A DNA stretch of 64,000 bases from Diplodia intermedia (lineage: Eukaryota; Ascomycota; Dothideomycetes; Botryosphaeriales; Botryosphaeriaceae), in the NCBI GenBank assembly GCA_021495925.1, contig JAKEKT010000007.1, forward strand, positions 1 to 64,000, written 5' to 3'. Positions 55,802-64,000 of this stretch are shown here, in pieces. Position 1 is the stretch's first letter, and each line of letters opens with the position of its first letter. The notes beneath the pieces are model-generated. The model was not told where the DNA came from. It did no database searches and was given only the letters and a program-made list of their open reading frames with translations. The translations under genes were made by a program, and so were the position numbers.

Positions 55802-56419
55802 ATGGCCTCGGCATCAGGAGCGCCATCGGACGTGCCCACGCCGGCGACGGACACGCTGCCGGCGGGCGAGCGCGAGGGCTACGCGAAGCTCACGCACCGG
55901 CTGTCCATCTGGCTGCTGGTGGCGTGCCCGGCCATCGCGCTGCTGCCGCCGCGCAAGCTGGACCTGTACACGGCGGGGCTGGGCGGCATGACGCTGGTGG
56001 CGGCCGAGCACCTGGCGCGCGAGCGCACCGGGCGCACCATCCTGCAGCGCATCGGCGGCGGCCTCGACACCGCGGCGGTGCTGCAGCCGGCCGACCACAT
56101 GCCGACGGAGCGCGCGCGCCAGGTGCGCGAGATGCAGCTGCGGGCCAGGGAGGAGCGCGAGGCGGTGCTGCGGCAGCAGGGGAGGGCGCAGACGCAGACG
56201 CAGACGCAGAAGGAGGAGGAAGACGACGCGGGCGTGCTGCAGCGGGTGTGGATGGGCGGCGAGAAGGAGGGGTGGCGCGAGAGGAGGCTGAAGGAGGAGC
56301 GCGAGGCGATCGAGGAGGGCAGAGGCTACGGCGACCTCATCATGGACCAGGTCTGGGAGGTGTGGAACTGGGGCAGGGGCAACAAGGGCGGCGGCAATGC
56401 CTCGGATTCGAAGAATTAG
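55802..56419 (+). CDS. Small conserved-looking membrane protein, function unknown
   Basis: A 205-residue frame with no introns. Polar N-terminus, then two hydrophobic segments (SIWLLVACPAIALLPP and LYTAGLGGMTLVAAEHLA) separated by a short RKLDLY loop. A long charged helical tail follows, rich in Arg and Glu (RARQVREMQLRAREEREAVL), with QTQTQTQ and a Trp-rich end (VWEVWNWGRG). This layout resembles short fungal proteins annotated as rhomboid-family membrane proteins, but no rhomboid catalytic serine or histidine motif is visible, so I do not claim protease function. Confidence 0.8.
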   Translation: MASASGAPSDVPTPATDTLPAGEREGYAKLTHRLSIWLLVACPAIALLPPRKLDLYTAGLGGMTLVAAEHLARERTGRTILQRIGGGLDTAAVLQPADHMPTERARQVREMQLRAREEREAVLRQQGRAQTQTQTQKEEEDDAGVLQRVWMGGEKEGWRERRLKEEREAIEEGRGYGDLIMDQVWEVWNWGRGNKGGGNASDSKN

Positions 56420-57087
56420 GACTCGTCGCGTCATCTCGCCTTGGGCGCGCCTTCATTACGGCTGCTGCACCGCTCGCCCAGCACGGGCCGCGGCGCCGGT
56501 CGGTCGGGGGACTGAGGTCGTCGTTCCCGCGCGCATGAGCATGGGCGGACGGAGGGGAACCAGCGGCCGGCTCGCGGCTTTGGGGTGTAGATATTAATCG
56601 CGCGTAAGAGACTCCGCCCACCACAGGTCGGCCGCCCGTCGTCGCTACCGCGGTGCTGAAGTGCGCCCGACGCTCGGCCGCGCACGGCGTGAGCTCGAGC
56701 GTGGCCCCCGCTGCTGCCGTGTCTCCTATCACCGCCCCTATCCGCAGGCTGCAGCATACCTTAAGTCGCAGCCCGGCAGCGAACGAGTGCGATGACGGAA
56801 TCGGCGGCGGCCACGACGAACTGAACCAGGTCCCCGGCAGCAGTCCTCCTCCTCCGGTATGCACCCCACGCCCGACCCTTTCCCCCGCCCCGCCCTCCCC
56901 GTCATGCCGCCCTGTCTACCTCCGGCTCGGGTCGCGGCCGAGCGCCGGACTTGAGCCCCACGGGCGCCAGCGACGGGGTTGCCGGCACCAGCCAGACACT
57001 CGGTTTCGGCTAGCAACGCCGCGCGATGCAATTCTATATTACTGCCAGATCCCTGACTCTGTGCCCGTCGCAGTGATTGATAAGGCC
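56420..57087. other. Intergenic, 0.67 kb
   Basis: GC-rich. An open frame runs into the following gene from 56653, but its residues up to 57087 lack structure, and the ATG at 57088 starts the serine-rich protein proper. No other gene seen. Confidence 0.5.
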
Positions 57088-58611
57088 ATGCCGCCGCCGG
57101 CTCAATCCGCGCGCCCGACGTCCCTGTTCGCAGGCTCCTCGCTGCTCTCGCCGCTGTCCGCGACCCAAAGCAGCAGCTGCGGCACCAACGGTAGCAGCCC
57201 GTCGCCGTCCCCACAGCACCTGGAGCCGCCCGCGGCCACCGGATCAGCCATGAACCGCCTGTCCCTCGACTCGGCGCTCTTGCGCAAGAACCCCTTCGCC
57301 CGCGCCAACGCCAGCAACCTTTCCATCTCGACCGAGAACCCCAGTCCCGCCGACATCGAGCCCGGCCTCAAGAGCGCCCCTCCCGTTTCCGACCAGCAGA
57401 AGCGCCACAGCGCGACCTTCCCGCTGGCCGACCGCCTGCTGGCTTCCTTTTCCTCCGTCTCGCTGTCGTCCAGCAACGACGACGCGCCCGCCATGGCCGA
57501 AGCCGCCGCCGGCGTCGGCTGCGAGGTGTCGGACGACGAGATGCAGGCCCTGTTGGAGCACGTGCGGCGGTCGGAGAACGAGCGGGCGCGGGCCGAACAC
57601 GAGCTGCAGCGGCGCGAGAAGGAGCTGGCGCGGGTCAAGAACGAGCTGCGCAAGGCGGAGCGCGAGATCGACGAGCTGCGCGCCCGCCTGCGCCGCCACG
57701 AGCAGCACCGCGGCGCCCTCGACGGCACCCTCAACCCGGACGAGCTCGGCGTGCTGCCGCCGCCCACCAGCCGCCACGACAGCCTGGACCCGAACCACAC
57801 GCGGGCCGGCAGCGGCGGCTGCAACACGGCCGCTCCCGCTCCCGCCCCCATCCCTCCCGTCGGCGAGAGCCCGTACTACGTCTCCAACGAGGTCTACGGC
57901 GCCAGCACCAGCACCATGGATCTCAGCCCGACGACGGCCTCGGCCAACAACGCCAACGCCAACGCCAACGCCAAACCCAGCCTGCGCCCGCTCAGCTGCA
58001 GCGCCGCCCTCCCCCCGCGCTTCGGCAACGGCTCCAGCCCGCGCCTGCAGACCCAGCCGTCGATGACGTCCATCAGCGAAGCCGTCCCGCAGCAGCATCC
58101 CCCGGCATCGACATCCGCCAACAACAGCCCCATCGAGCGCAACCACCACCAGGTCGAAGAAGCCGAGGAGGAGGAGCCGCAGCCGTACCAGTACCAGTAC
58201 CCCCCGCCGTCGTATCAGTTCCCCCCGCCGCAAGAAAGCCGAGGAGCAGCAGACGAGAGGAACGGGGAAATCGCCGCCGCGGCCGCCGCCCTCGAGGGAA
58301 ACAACAACAACGTCGACGCCGCCGCCGCCCACCACACGTCGTCGTCCAAAGGCAACAGCAGCGGCCGCCGCTTCCTGCGCTCGCGCCACGGCAAGGACAA
58401 GTCGACGTCCGCCACCGCCGCCGCCCCGCGTCCGAAGAGCTCGTACGCCGGAGGCGCCGGCGGCGGCGGTCAGCAGCAGATCAAGGAGAAGAAGTCGGCG
58501 GGCCGCCTTCGCGAGAAGTTCTCGCGCATGTCGCTGTTCGGCGGCAAGAGGGACGATGGCGCCGATGGTCCTCCGTCGCCCGTGCCGGCTGTGCCGGCTA
58601 TGGAGGCGTGA
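57088..58611 (+). CDS. Serine-rich coiled-coil protein, function unknown
   Basis: A 507-residue frame. The N-terminal ~130 residues are Ser/Pro-rich and include RLSLDSALLRKNPFARANAS. An acidic entry (EVSDDEMQALLEHVRR) leads into a ~60-residue coiled coil with heptads (ELQRREKELARVKNELRKAE). The rest is disordered, with Asn-Ala repeats, Tyr/Pro/Gln-rich segments and a basic C-terminus (GRLREKFSRMSLFGGKR). This pattern suggests a scaffold or phosphoprotein, but no named domain is visible. Start at 57088 is favoured; an upstream extension to 56653 is open but looks non-coding. Confidence 0.75.
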   Translation: MPPPAQSARPTSLFAGSSLLSPLSATQSSSCGTNGSSPSPSPQHLEPPAATGSAMNRLSLDSALLRKNPFARANASNLSISTENPSPADIEPGLKSAPPVSDQQKRHSATFPLADRLLASFSSVSLSSSNDDAPAMAEAAAGVGCEVSDDEMQALLEHVRRSENERARAEHELQRREKELARVKNELRKAEREIDELRARLRRHEQHRGALDGTLNPDELGVLPPPTSRHDSLDPNHTRAGSGGCNTAAPAPAPIPPVGESPYYVSNEVYGASTSTMDLSPTTASANNANANANAKPSLRPLSCSAALPPRFGNGSSPRLQTQPSMTSISEAVPQQHPPASTSANNSPIERNHHQVEEAEEEEPQPYQYQYPPPSYQFPPPQESRGAADERNGEIAAAAAALEGNNNNVDAAAAHHTSSSKGNSSGRRFLRSRHGKDKSTSATAAAPRPKSSYAGGAGGGGQQQIKEKKSAGRLREKFSRMSLFGGKRDDGADGPPSPVPAVPAMEA

Positions 58612-58985
58612 AGGGGGGGGAAAAAAAAAAGTAACAATAGTTTTGAATGTATACATATATTAGAAAGAGATATACCCCACCCCACCAGGCGGGGAGAAGA
58701 AGAAGCAGGAGGAGGAGAAGGAGGAGAAGATGTAAGTCAACTCATGGGAAGTGGTTCAATGATACCGAGAATTGTTTCCGGGGGCGGGGGGGGGGGAGTA
58801 GTTGGCGTTTTGTTCCTTTTGCTGTCATCTTTTCTTGTCTTTTTTTTATTATATTCCCTCTCATTGCGACTGGAGTTTTCGGGTGTTGTGCGCATTTGAC
58901 ACAAAGCGTGGGGCGCAATTTGGGTTATAGGGAAAGGGTCGTCTCATCTTCATCTGGATATGGATGGATGGAAAGCCTTTTTCTA

Positions 58986-59016
<31 letters not shown>

Positions 59017-59841
59017 TATTTGTAACGAAACGTTGAAACTACTACTACTACTGCTACTGTATTATTCCCACTCTTTGCGCTCTCTGTCCTTTTGTTTCTT
59101 GTTCTTCTTATTCTTCTTCTCTCGGTTCCTTATCTTGCTCTCATCATAACAAAAGCCATTATACCAACCGTAGACTTTTTTTTTTATACCAAGGGCCGCA
59201 CGGCTCGTGTTGTCCTTTCCACTTGAATCGTTGCAACTCGCTCGTTTATAACAGCTCACGCAAAACTGGCGACACTCTGGGATAGTCTGTCCGGCACTTT
59301 CTTGGTTAGGAGGTTTTTGTGGGGAGGAGTTTCTATGGTCGTCTCGCCTTTCTCCTTTACCTATCGTACTACATGCACTCCCTCTCTTCTTTACTACGTG
59401 AAGAATCTGCTTTGTAATCTTCAACTTTCCTTACTGGTCTCGTAGAAAGAGAGAGGAACTAGCTCTCTTCTAATTAGTAATTAGAAACTCGATTGTCCTA
59501 TTACGCTCCCTCTCGCTGTCTGTTTTTTTGTAAACCTTGTTTAGATGTTAGTTAGCTAAACGAAAGTCAAAAAACAATATTTACTCGAAAGGATTCCCCC
59601 CTCTTTTCTTATTTCCCACGCTCCTTTCTCCTAACACGAACCACGACCTGTGAGAGAGAAAAAGAGAGAGAGAGAGAGAGAGAGAGAATGAGAGAGCGTG
59701 AGCACAGCGGGCGTAAAAATTATCGATATGCAGCAGATCGACAGTCGCACACAACGAACGACAACCCCCATCAGTCTCAGTAAAAACCAACGCTCCCCTC
59801 ACACCCCAACCAACCCACTCTCTCTACCAACCGACCAAAAC
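58612..59841. other. Intergenic, 1.2 kb, microsatellite-rich
   Basis: Convergent region between two genes. Contains poly-A/poly-G (58613-58630), GAAGAA/GGAGGA repeats (about 58694-58730), a G run (about 58781-58797), (TA)n of about 12 units (about 58984-59008) followed by a T run, CTA/CTG triplets (about 59038-59056) and a (GA)n tract (about 59653-59687). AT-rich overall compared with the flanks, but CpA and TpG are common, so this is not RIP. No gene recognised. Confidence 0.65.
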
Positions 59842-61557
59842 CTAGTTATAACAATACTCGGCCAAACACGCATCGCACTCCTCGGGCAGCGCCTCCCCGC
59901 TCTTGACCATGATGCCGCACGCCAGACAAGCCGGCCAGCGGGCGTCGCCGCCCTGGGTGGCCACCTCCTGACCGTTGGCGATCATGCCTGTTCAATCACG
60001 ACGACGAAAAAAAGTCAGCGTCATCTGTTCTGTTCTGTCTGCTGTAAAGAGAGGACAAGAAAAAAAAAAAAAAAACTCACCACTCGTCTCCGCGGGCTCA
60101 TACTGCAACTTCAGCGTCGCGACATTGCTCGCGTACGTGAAATTGTTGTTCGGCAGCCACACGATGGTCAGCAGATCCTCCTCACTGGTCGCATTGCAGC
60201 CGAAGAAGACGGGCCGCTTGTTCAGCCCCTCGGCGACGAAGACGTCCGGGGTCGGGATCTCGGGCAGACGGTTCGTTTCGCCCAGCTGCGCCTGCGCCTG
60301 GGTCCACGTGTTGCGGATCTCGGTGCCGTTGGGCCAGTTGTCGTCCGTGTCGGCGCTGTTGTCGTTGACGATGAGGACGTCGACGAGGTCCGCGCCGCGG
60401 TGCAGCAGCGGCCACAGCGGGTCGTTCTGGTTGGACAGGCCGCCGTCGACGAGGTGCAGCTTCTCCTGCGCCGTGACGACCGCCGCCGTCTCCGAGGACT
60501 GGTAGAAAGGGTTCGGGTACAGCGCGAACAGGTCGTCCGTCGCCAGCTCGTGCAGCTCCGACACGAAGTCGGCCAGGTGCTCGCCCAGCTCCGTCTGGTT
60601 GATGTTGACCGGCAGGCACACGGCGTTGAAGAGCGACGACGACGTGCCGAGGACGAAGCCGAGGTTGTCGAAGCCCGTCACGCAGCTGTTGCCGCTGGCG
60701 ACGCCGTCGACTATCGAGGATCCCAGGTACTTGGTCGGCGTGAAGGCCGCCACGCCCGAGTCCCACGAGCCGAACTCGTACGGGGTGAACTCGTATTGGG
60801 TCGCGTCGGCGGCCGGGTTGCAGTCGCCCTCCCACGTCTTGACGCCGAGGGCGGTGATAATGGGGAACGGCACCTGGTGCGCGGCGAAAAGCGAGCTGTC
60901 GGCGAGGCCGCTCAGCGTCTTGTTGACGCCGCCGTTATCGCCGTACAGGAACTGGTAGGAGAGCAGCCGGGCCCAGGCGTCCGTCAGCGTCACGTCGAAG
61001 CCGGCGTCCGTCTTGGCCGCCAGGTCGCCTACGACGTCGACGCTGCCGTCGGCCGTGTCGGAAAAGAAGAGCGTCTCCTCGAGCATCTCGGACCAGATGC
61101 CGTCCCGCAGCGACGACACGGTGGGCCAGTCGTTGCCCGCCAGCGACGACAGGAGCCACGAACCGCCCGAGAGTCCGGCTTGGTAGGACAGGGCCTGGAA
61201 GAGGCCAGAGGTCGACGTGTTGCTGTCGCGCGAGTCCATTCCCTTGATCACGCCAGCGCCGGTGAGCATGCTACGATAACCGCCGCCGCTGACAGCCAGG
61301 CCGATGGCCGGGAGGTCGCTGCTGCTGCTGCTGCTGTAGGCGGCATTGGTCTTGGTGAGCCAGGAAAGCAGGGCTGCCTGCGCGATTGGCTTGCGCGCGG
61401 CAATGTACGAAGCCTCGTCGGCACTGACGCCTTCATCTGCAGAACGCACAAGGCTGGTGGCGGGACATGGTGCGCTGACGGGACCGTACGCAGAGGCGGC
61501 GAGGGCGGTGGAGAGAAGGAGTGAAAGCGCCCCGAGGTTGGCCGTGGACGGCATCAT
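59842..61557 (-). CDS. Secreted lysophospholipase (phospholipase B)
   Basis: Exons on the minus strand 60081-61557 and 59842-59987 (intron 93 bp with a long A/T tract) give 540 residues. Signal peptide NLGALSLLLSTALAASAYG. The catalytic core of the cPLA2/PLB family is complete: SGGGYRSML (oxyanion hole, about 90-98), GLSGGSWLLSSLAGN (nucleophile Ser130) and LVDGGLSNQN (Asp). Many N-glycosylation sites. The second exon supplies the cysteine-rich tail LACGIMVKSGEALPEECDAC expected in the family. There is no hydrophobic GPI-type tail, so it is probably released. It removes acyl chains from (lyso)phospholipids. The first Met pair (61552-61557) opens the signal peptide. Confidence 0.95.
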
Positions 61558-62279
61558 GGTCCCGTGCAAGGAAGGGCGTTGTTGGGCTGGCTGCGGCTAC
61601 CCCTCCCGGTAGACAGGCATGCTAACGGCGAGCTATATATCTTAGGTCCCTCTAGAATCCGGCCGGCATGGCGGACTTAAAGTGGTATATAGATGCCGGC
61701 CATCGTACCTATCATTGGCAGGGCCGGCAGCACGCGGCGGCTGGCGCCGTGAGAGCGACGCGCACGCGTCAGTGATAGACACGGCGTTAGCTCAAAGGGG
61801 CGACGGAAACGAGATGGCAGATGGGCGAATCGGCAGTCAGGAGCGGAAAAATGGGGGCATCGGACCCCGCTACCTCCCGCCTTTCCTGATTTGCGGCCCT
61901 CGGCGGAGTTCGCTTCGTGAAGCAGTCGAATGAGGTCAAGGCGCTCAAACATTCTGGAACAGGGCCGAGAAGAGGAACATGAGTTTCGTGTAAAAAGGGC
62001 CGACAGCGCCGGCAGATTGATTGTTATTGCTATACAGGGGAGATGACGGCCAGCCTGCCTTACGATATCCAGGTCGCAGGCTTGGCTTGTAAGCGATTCG
62101 GGCGCGTCTTGTCTGCCGTCCAACGGAGCTGCCTAAACGGGAGGAACCGCGGCCGGAAATTCGCGTGTACATACATGGACATCTCGGCCGACACCGGCAG
62201 GCGCTTAGCGTGACTGACGGGCGGTACCTTGCATTGGCGAGTGCCGCCACCAGGGTATATTCGCAAAGCTTACCAATAT
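61558..62279. other. Intergenic between lysophospholipase and ERG2
   Basis: 722 bp holding the lysophospholipase promoter and the 3' flank of ERG2. Short frames exist on both strands but none has family features. Confidence 0.5.
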
Positions 62280-63094
62280 TTACAGCTTGAACTTCAACAG
62301 GTTGGCAATCATCTCGCGGCCGGTGATCCGGGTGGTGGCCCACAGGGTGGGGAAGTCGAGGGTGCTGGAAAAGGTGTCGGCGTAGCCGAAGAAGAGCATG
62401 GGCGGGATCCAGCCGCGAGCGTACTCCATGGCGAAGCACGACGAGTCCATCTTGTACTGCTTGACCTCGCCGCGGCGGAGGTGGTGCACGCTGCCGGCCG
62501 GGTAGACCTGGTTGTCGCCGTTAGCAGCCCGTCCAGCTGAAGCCTCTTTCAAGCGTACCTCGGGCTCGTATTCTCCGGGCACGTATGCGAGCTGGGTGCC
62601 GGTCAGGATGTTGAAGTAGTCGTCGGCGGTGTGGCGGCCGGAGTGGCCCTCGGTGCCGATGGCGGTGCCTTGTGCCGTCAGTGTCTGGTCGCGTTGTCGG
62701 AATGCGCGTTCACGGCTTACCGAAGATAATCAGGTACTCGGTGATGCCTGGGCTGTGTCAGCGGTTGATTCGCTCGCCTGGACGCGTTGTGCGACTCACT
62801 AGCATGGATGATGTACATGGCTCCCATGGCCCCGCCGGCGTTGTTGAAGACCCATTCCTCGTCGAGGTTGACAAAGCTGGTGAGGTGGTCGCGGCCGGAG
62901 AGCTCGGTGGTGATGTAGCTGACGATGCCCCGGGTGTCGTTGCCGTGCTGGGCGATGGCGCGGTTGGCCAGGTCGTGCAGGTCCTTGTGGTCGAAAATGT
63001 AGAAGGATTCCAGGTTCTTCTCCAGGTACGTGTAGATGGGCAGGAACAACGCCGCCAGCACGGCGACGATGCTGAGCGAGCGGATGGAAGCCAT
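62280..63094 (-). CDS. ERG2: C-8 sterol isomerase
   Basis: Erg2 shifts the C8-C9 double bond to C7-C8 in ergosterol synthesis in the endoplasmic reticulum. Exons on the minus strand: 62800-63094, 62721-62747, 62559-62668, 62280-62507, total 219 residues, the normal length. An N-terminal membrane anchor ([19 protein letters not shown]) precedes conserved blocks [63 protein letters not shown] and [20 protein letters not shown], with acidic and His residues needed for isomerisation. A 27-bp exon lies between two 52-bp introns. The 51-bp third intron is stop-free and a multiple of three. The ER sigma-receptor-like fold and fungicide (morpholine) target role are known for the family. Confidence 0.97.
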
Positions 63095-63496
63095 GGCGAG
63101 CAATGCGGGACCGAGGGTGCAGCGGGACGCGTGCCAGGCAATTGATTTAAAAATGAGTGCGCGCCGCAAAAGGAGAGGGCCGGGGGCGGAGTCGCGCGAA
63201 GGATGAGAGCTCCATCTTGCGCGACGCGTTGAGCAACAAACGCCGGCCGCCGCCTCACCGCCTGCCACCCAACTGTCGGATCGTTGCCTTTCGCATCGCA
63301 CCACGCACTGCTCGCCTCTCCACGGCCCCCGACATGCACCGCACTCCGCGGGTCCCGCTGGCTAGCTCGTCCAGCGCATTCCGCGGCCCCCGACACTTGA
63401 CAAATGCCCCCACCATCACTTCACGACTCATGGCGTTTCCACGCACCAATGCAACAAGTCATTGAAACTCTCTACGAACGCCATCATTCAGCCAAG
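63095..63496. other. Intergenic between ERG2 and the dehydrogenase gene
   Basis: 402 bp, the ERG2 promoter side and the 3' end of the minus-strand dehydrogenase gene. GC-rich and without a recognisable gene. Confidence 0.5.
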
Positions 63497-63875
63497 TCAA
63501 AACGTCTGCTTCACCAGCTCCTCGCTGAGCTTCCAAAGCCTGTCCGCCTTCTCCGGATCGACCGCGTAAGCTTCCGCCTCCTTGATCTGGCAATCGTCCA
63601 AGTAGATGTTGTTGCCGCCCTTGAGCTCTGCATTTCCCCCCTTCATTAGCCTGCGATCCGTTCACGTATGAGGCGCGATGCCGGAAAACTCACCGTTGAG
63701 CGCGGGATCCAGCGCAGCGACCATGGTCGTGGACGCGCCCTCGTCGATGCCCGCCTTGGGGTTGAGCGACTTTACGAAGGCTTCAAAATCGTCTTGGCTG
63801 TCCAAATCTCTCCCGACCTCGGTGGAGATCGCTTCATCCGGCCCTCAGAGTCAGCAACAAAACAAAAAAAAAAAA

Positions 63876-63907
<32 letters not shown>

Positions 63908-64000
63908 AAAATGGGAGTAATCAAGGGAAAGAGGGGAGAAAAGAGAGAGGGGAAAACTCACTTCCGGGATGAAGCACGTACGACACCACGCCGGTCCCCT
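63497..64000 (-). CDS. Short-chain dehydrogenase/reductase, C-terminal part (cut by window edge)
   Basis: Only the 3' end is inside the window. Exons on the minus strand: 63962-64000 (continues beyond), 63694-63831 and 63497-63627, with introns of 130 and 66 bp. The visible product runs GTGVVSYVLHPGTISTEV, then DDFEAFVKSLNP, a segment ending NIYLDDCQIKEAE, and finally DRLWKLSEELVKQTF. HPG-x-I-x-T is the SDR motif after the catalytic YxxxK, and D-C-Q with a terminal LW-x-LSEELV is typical of the retinol-dehydrogenase/WW-oxidoreductase-like SDRs of fungi. Rossmann and catalytic motifs lie outside the window, so substrate and cofactor cannot be judged. Confidence 0.85.
63866..63910. repeat. Poly-A plus (GAAA)n microsatellite inside an intron
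   Basis: A run of about 14 A is followed by about eight GAAA units. On the coding (minus) strand it reads as a long TTTC/T pyrimidine tract inside the first visible intron of the dehydrogenase gene, upstream of its acceptor. Confidence 0.9.

Noticed and set aside
59698..61524. Long plus-strand open frame (over 600 codons) opposite the lysophospholipase gene
   Set aside because: It mirrors GC-rich third codon positions of the real gene, is dominated by Arg/Val/Gln repeats and has no family motif. The same applies to long antisense frames over LIG4 (38625-39929), the VWA gene (45016-46731), the coiled-coil gene (57244-58656) and the FMN-oxidase gene (12049-13068).
1..64000. CRISPR arrays, bacterial operons or ribosome-binding sites
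   Set aside because: The window is plainly eukaryotic (telomere, spliceosomal introns); no spaced direct-repeat array was seen.

Overview
The window is a chromosome end from a filamentous ascomycete (Pezizomycotina). It opens with about 19 copies of the CCCTAA telomere repeat. Next come about 5.2 kb of extremely AT-rich DNA from which CpA and TpG are almost absent, the signature of repeat-induced point mutation (RIP). The rest is GC-rich unique sequence whose genes carry short introns (45-160 bp) with fungal branch sites (CTAAC/CTGAC). HET-domain genes, a GH12 glucanase, a bZIP-DUF3425 regulator and a BBE-type oxidase all fit this group. I cannot name the species. Exon joins were worked out by hand from splice sites, frame and family conservation; most give uninterrupted frames of the usual family length.

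Layout. 1-5.3 kb: telomere and RIP-saturated repeats, including a tandem ~1.19 kb duplication. 5.3-6.0 kb: the 3' end of a membrane-protein gene, broken by TAG codons at the RIP edge. 6.6-15.4 kb: a compact set of metabolic genes: carotenoid/stilbene oxygenase, a 42-residue secreted peptide, a bZIP regulator, a RidA deaminase, an FMN 2-hydroxy-acid oxidase and a secreted BBE-type flavo-oxidase. RidA and the FMN enzyme are divergent from one 241-bp promoter carrying Yap-type bZIP sites, GATA sites and a perfect inverted repeat, and both end in a peroxisomal signal (AKL, ARL). 15.4-24.5 kb: gene-poor, holding one seven-helix receptor-like gene. 24.5-33.3 kb: GH12 glucanase, two tandem HET genes and a large membrane protein.

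From 34.6 kb onward the genes are mainly conserved housekeeping genes: IRS4 and LIG4 (divergent), an acetate-transporter-family gene, a VWA-domain protein, a JMJD7-like oxygenase, mitochondrial inner-membrane protease IMP1, a 2EXR-like protein, a membrane-anchored glutaminase-family protein, a small two-helix membrane protein, a coiled-coil protein, lysophospholipase, ERG2, and the 3' end of a short-chain dehydrogenase cut by the window edge.

The best candidate for an undescribed system is the 6.6-15.4 kb set, read here as a subtelomeric oxidative pathway with its own bZIP regulator and a peroxisomal FMN-oxidase/RidA pair. That joint function is inference. The secreted peptide, the HET pair and the VWA/Cys-cluster protein also deserve attention.
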